Of a DNA stretch of 7,698 nucleotides, positions 6,447 through 7,698 are shown piece after piece. A program made the position numbers and the translations under genes. Every line of letters begins with the position of its first letter. Positions within the stretch are counted from its first letter, which is position 1. The notes beneath the pieces are model-generated. The model saw only the letters and a list, made by a program, of their open reading frames with translations, had not been told where the DNA came from and made no database searches. Origin of the DNA: Bacillota bacterium (lineage in GTDB: Bacteria > Bacillota > Clostridia > Lutisporales > Lutisporaceae); the NCBI GenBank assembly GCA_023405875.1, contig JAEXXN010000475.1:1-7698 (forward strand), in the 5' to 3' direction.

Positions 6447-6482
6447 ATATCTATGCGGTGGGCAGCCCCACAGCGTAGATAT
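6447..6482 (+). other. Strong hairpin immediately after the glycosidase stop, no T-tract
   Basis: ATATCTATGC (6447-6456) pairs with GCGTAGATAT (6473-6482) with one T/G wobble; after a G/A mismatch, GTGGG (6458-6462) pairs with CCCAC (6467-6471) around the loop CAGC. The stem is 15 pairs plus the mismatch and starts one base past the TAG stop. The following bases (CACCCAACAG) contain no T-run, so it is not a standard intrinsic terminator on either strand. It could protect the mRNA 3' end or stop transcription inefficiently. Its 3' arm coincides with the start of repeat copy B. Confidence 0.7.
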
Positions 6483-6616
6483 CACCCAACAGTTTATTCC
6501 AAAAGTGCAATAAAATACTGTTCGCATATACTCATGACAGGTGTTCAAGTTTATGGCAAAATGCTCGATAAGGTGGTATAATTACTAAAACAAACAATTA
6601 GGAGCCTTGCTTGATG
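6467..6616 (+). repeat. Promoter/leader repeat, copy B (upstream of the RocR-like gene)
   Basis: Second copy of the repeat described at 5149-5296, same orientation, about 1320 bp downstream. It begins in the 3' arm of the hairpin (CCCACAGC) and loses similarity after GCCTTG, so it does not extend into either coding region. The 6-bp leader stem of copy A is not kept here, whereas the promoter core and the -35 dyad are. Confidence 0.85.
6555..6582 (+). promoter_or_regulatory. Extended -10 promoter of the RocR-like activator gene
   Basis: TGGTATAAT at 6574-6582 with a weak -35 position, and the dyad GGCA-AAA-TGCT (6555-6565), where one pair is G/T instead of A/T compared with copy A. Predicted start of transcription is near 6589, giving a leader of about 65 nt. 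This is a vegetative-sigma promoter type; no -24/-12 (sigma-54) element was found. Confidence 0.65.
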
Positions 6617-6654
6617 CTTCACATTATATATAGTTGGTGGTGATTATTATATCT

Positions 6655-7698
6655 ATGTATGGAGAATTGGATTACATTGACGGTGTTACAATTATAAATA
6701 ACGAAGGCAACATTCTTTTTACAGTAAAGTTTAATCCTGATATTGATAACAAAATGGAAGAATCAATAGTGGGGGAAAAGCTGACCAGCGTATTTCCAAA
6801 TATAGACAAAAAAAACAGTTCGCTTTTTGAGTGCATGGAGAAGGAAAAGCTGGTAGAGCGAAAGAGTCAGCTGGTAAAGAGCAAGTATGCGAAGGACACC
6901 ATTACAGATAATATATCCATTCCTATCAGAAATGGCGGGAGAGTAGTAGGTGCGATTGAGCTTTCAAAGACAATTGTCGAGGACGATACTCCGGCTGCGG
7001 TGGACAATCCCTCCATGAATTTCAAACCCAAATATATTGAAATGGGCTATAGAGCAAGCTATAAGCTGGAGAACATAATCTGTGAAAACAAAAAAATGCT
7101 TGGTTTGGTAGAGCTGGCAAAACATGTTGCAAATTCATCTTCTCCGATTTTTATTACCGGGGAGACCGGAACCGGAAAAGAACTGTTTGCCCATGGGATA
7201 CACAATGCCTCAGACAGAAAGGATAAGCCCTTTATCGCCCAAAACTGTTCGGCAGTACCCGAAAACCTTCTGGAAAGCATTTTTTTTGGAACCAGCAAGG
7301 GAAGCTATACAGGCGCTCTTGACAAAAAGGGCTTGTTTGAGGCTTGTAACGGAGGCACTTTGTTTCTGGATGAGCTTCATTGCATGCCGATCCACTTACA
7401 GGCGAAGCTTTTAAGGGCGATTGAAAATAAGTCTGCCAGGAGAATAGGTGAAAATGAGGAACGGAAGTTCGAGGTCAGGATAATTGCTGCTACAAATATA
7501 AACAGCAATGATATCCTGGCCCAGGGGCACATCAGGCATGACCTGTATTACAGGCTTTCGGTGGTAAATATAAATATTCCTCCTCTAAGGGAGCGTGTTG
7601 AGGATATAAAGGTTTTATCAGCCTTCTTTATCGATAAATACAATAAGATCTTTGAAAAGAACATAACTTCCATATCTCCCGAGATTACTGCATATATG
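6655..7698 (+). CDS. RocR-like sigma-54 interacting transcriptional activator, PAS + AAA+ (C-terminus cut by window edge)
   Basis: Regulator that uses ATP to open promoters bound by sigma-54 RNA polymerase. ATG at 6655 preceded by GGTGGTGA opens a frame of 348 codons that runs off the right edge. Residues about 5-120 form a PAS-like sensor (begins LDYIDGVTIINNEGNILF, contains IPIRNGGRVVGAIELSK). The AAA+ domain follows: Walker A GETGTGKE (169-176), sigma-54 contact loop GSYTGA (216-221), Walker B GGTLFLDE (233-240), sensor segment RIIAATN, and RHDLYYRLSVV with PPLRER. The wording of the core (IHNAS, KPFIAQNCSAVPENLLE, HLQAKLLRAIE) is closest to RocR-type regulators of amino-acid use. The Fis-type DNA-binding helix should lie beyond the window. 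The loop has Y where F is commonest, a known variant. Its ligand and targets cannot be told; the shared promoter links it to the glycosidase gene. Confidence 0.92.
   Translation, partial: MYGELDYIDGVTIINNEGNILFTVKFNPDIDNKMEESIVGEKLTSVFPNIDKKNSSLFECMEKEKLVERKSQLVKSKYAKDTITDNISIPIRNGGRVVGAIELSKTIVEDDTPAAVDNPSMNFKPKYIEMGYRASYKLENIICENKKMLGLVELAKHVANSSSPIFITGETGTGKELFAHGIHNASDRKDKPFIAQNCSAVPENLLESIFFGTSKGSYTGALDKKGLFEACNGGTLFLDELHCMPIHLQAKLLRAIENKSARRIGENEERKFEVRIIAATNINSNDILAQGHIRHDLYYRLSVVNINIPPLRERVEDIKVLSAFFIDKYNKIFEKNITSISPEITAYM

Noticed and set aside
6447..6495. Intrinsic terminator after the glycosidase gene
   Set aside because: The hairpin is strong but no T-run follows on either strand, so it is listed only as a hairpin.

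Overview
The window looks like chromosomal DNA of a low-to-moderate-GC Gram-positive bacterium of the Firmicutes, most likely a clostridial relative. This rests on strong Shine-Dalgarno sites, a RocR-like sigma-54 activator, a two-component system paired with an FtsX-type ABC transporter, and a lipid-free secreted protein with a classical Gram-positive signal peptide. I cannot name a genus from sequence alone. No rRNA, tRNA, CRISPR array or insertion sequence was seen.

Minus-strand half (1 to about 5053). Read 5'->3' on the minus strand, this is one compact operon. It runs: a small YjdI-type (4Fe-4S) protein; an OmpR-family response regulator overlapping it by 23 nt; a histidine kinase with almost no extracytoplasmic loop; a short DUF308/HdeD-like membrane protein that looks decayed; an ABC ATPase; and a large two-module FtsX permease running off the left edge. 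Genes overlap or sit a few tens of nt apart, and the ATPase and permease share an ATGA overlap. The logic resembles Bce/Vex-type modules, where an ABC transporter handles an antimicrobial peptide or envelope stress and the kinase, lacking its own sensor domain, reads the transporter's state. The substrate is unknown. The unusual member is the iron-sulfur protein at the head of the operon.

Divergent gap (5054 to 5365). This holds an AT-rich dyad over the probable promoter of the minus-strand operon, and the first copy of a roughly 150-bp promoter/leader repeat facing right.

Plus-strand half (5366 to 7698). A secreted phosphodiester-glycosidase (NAGPA-domain) protein is followed by a strong hairpin, a second copy of the promoter/leader repeat, and a RocR-like PAS + AAA+ sigma-54 activator truncated by the right edge. 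The two repeat copies share a 26-bp perfectly identical block with an extended -10 (TGGTATAAT), and a small dyad at the -35 position. The two genes are therefore probably co-regulated although each has its own promoter. Arginine codon choice changes between the halves (mostly CGN on the left, mostly AGA/AGG on the right), suggesting the transporter/two-component operon and the right-hand genes have different histories.
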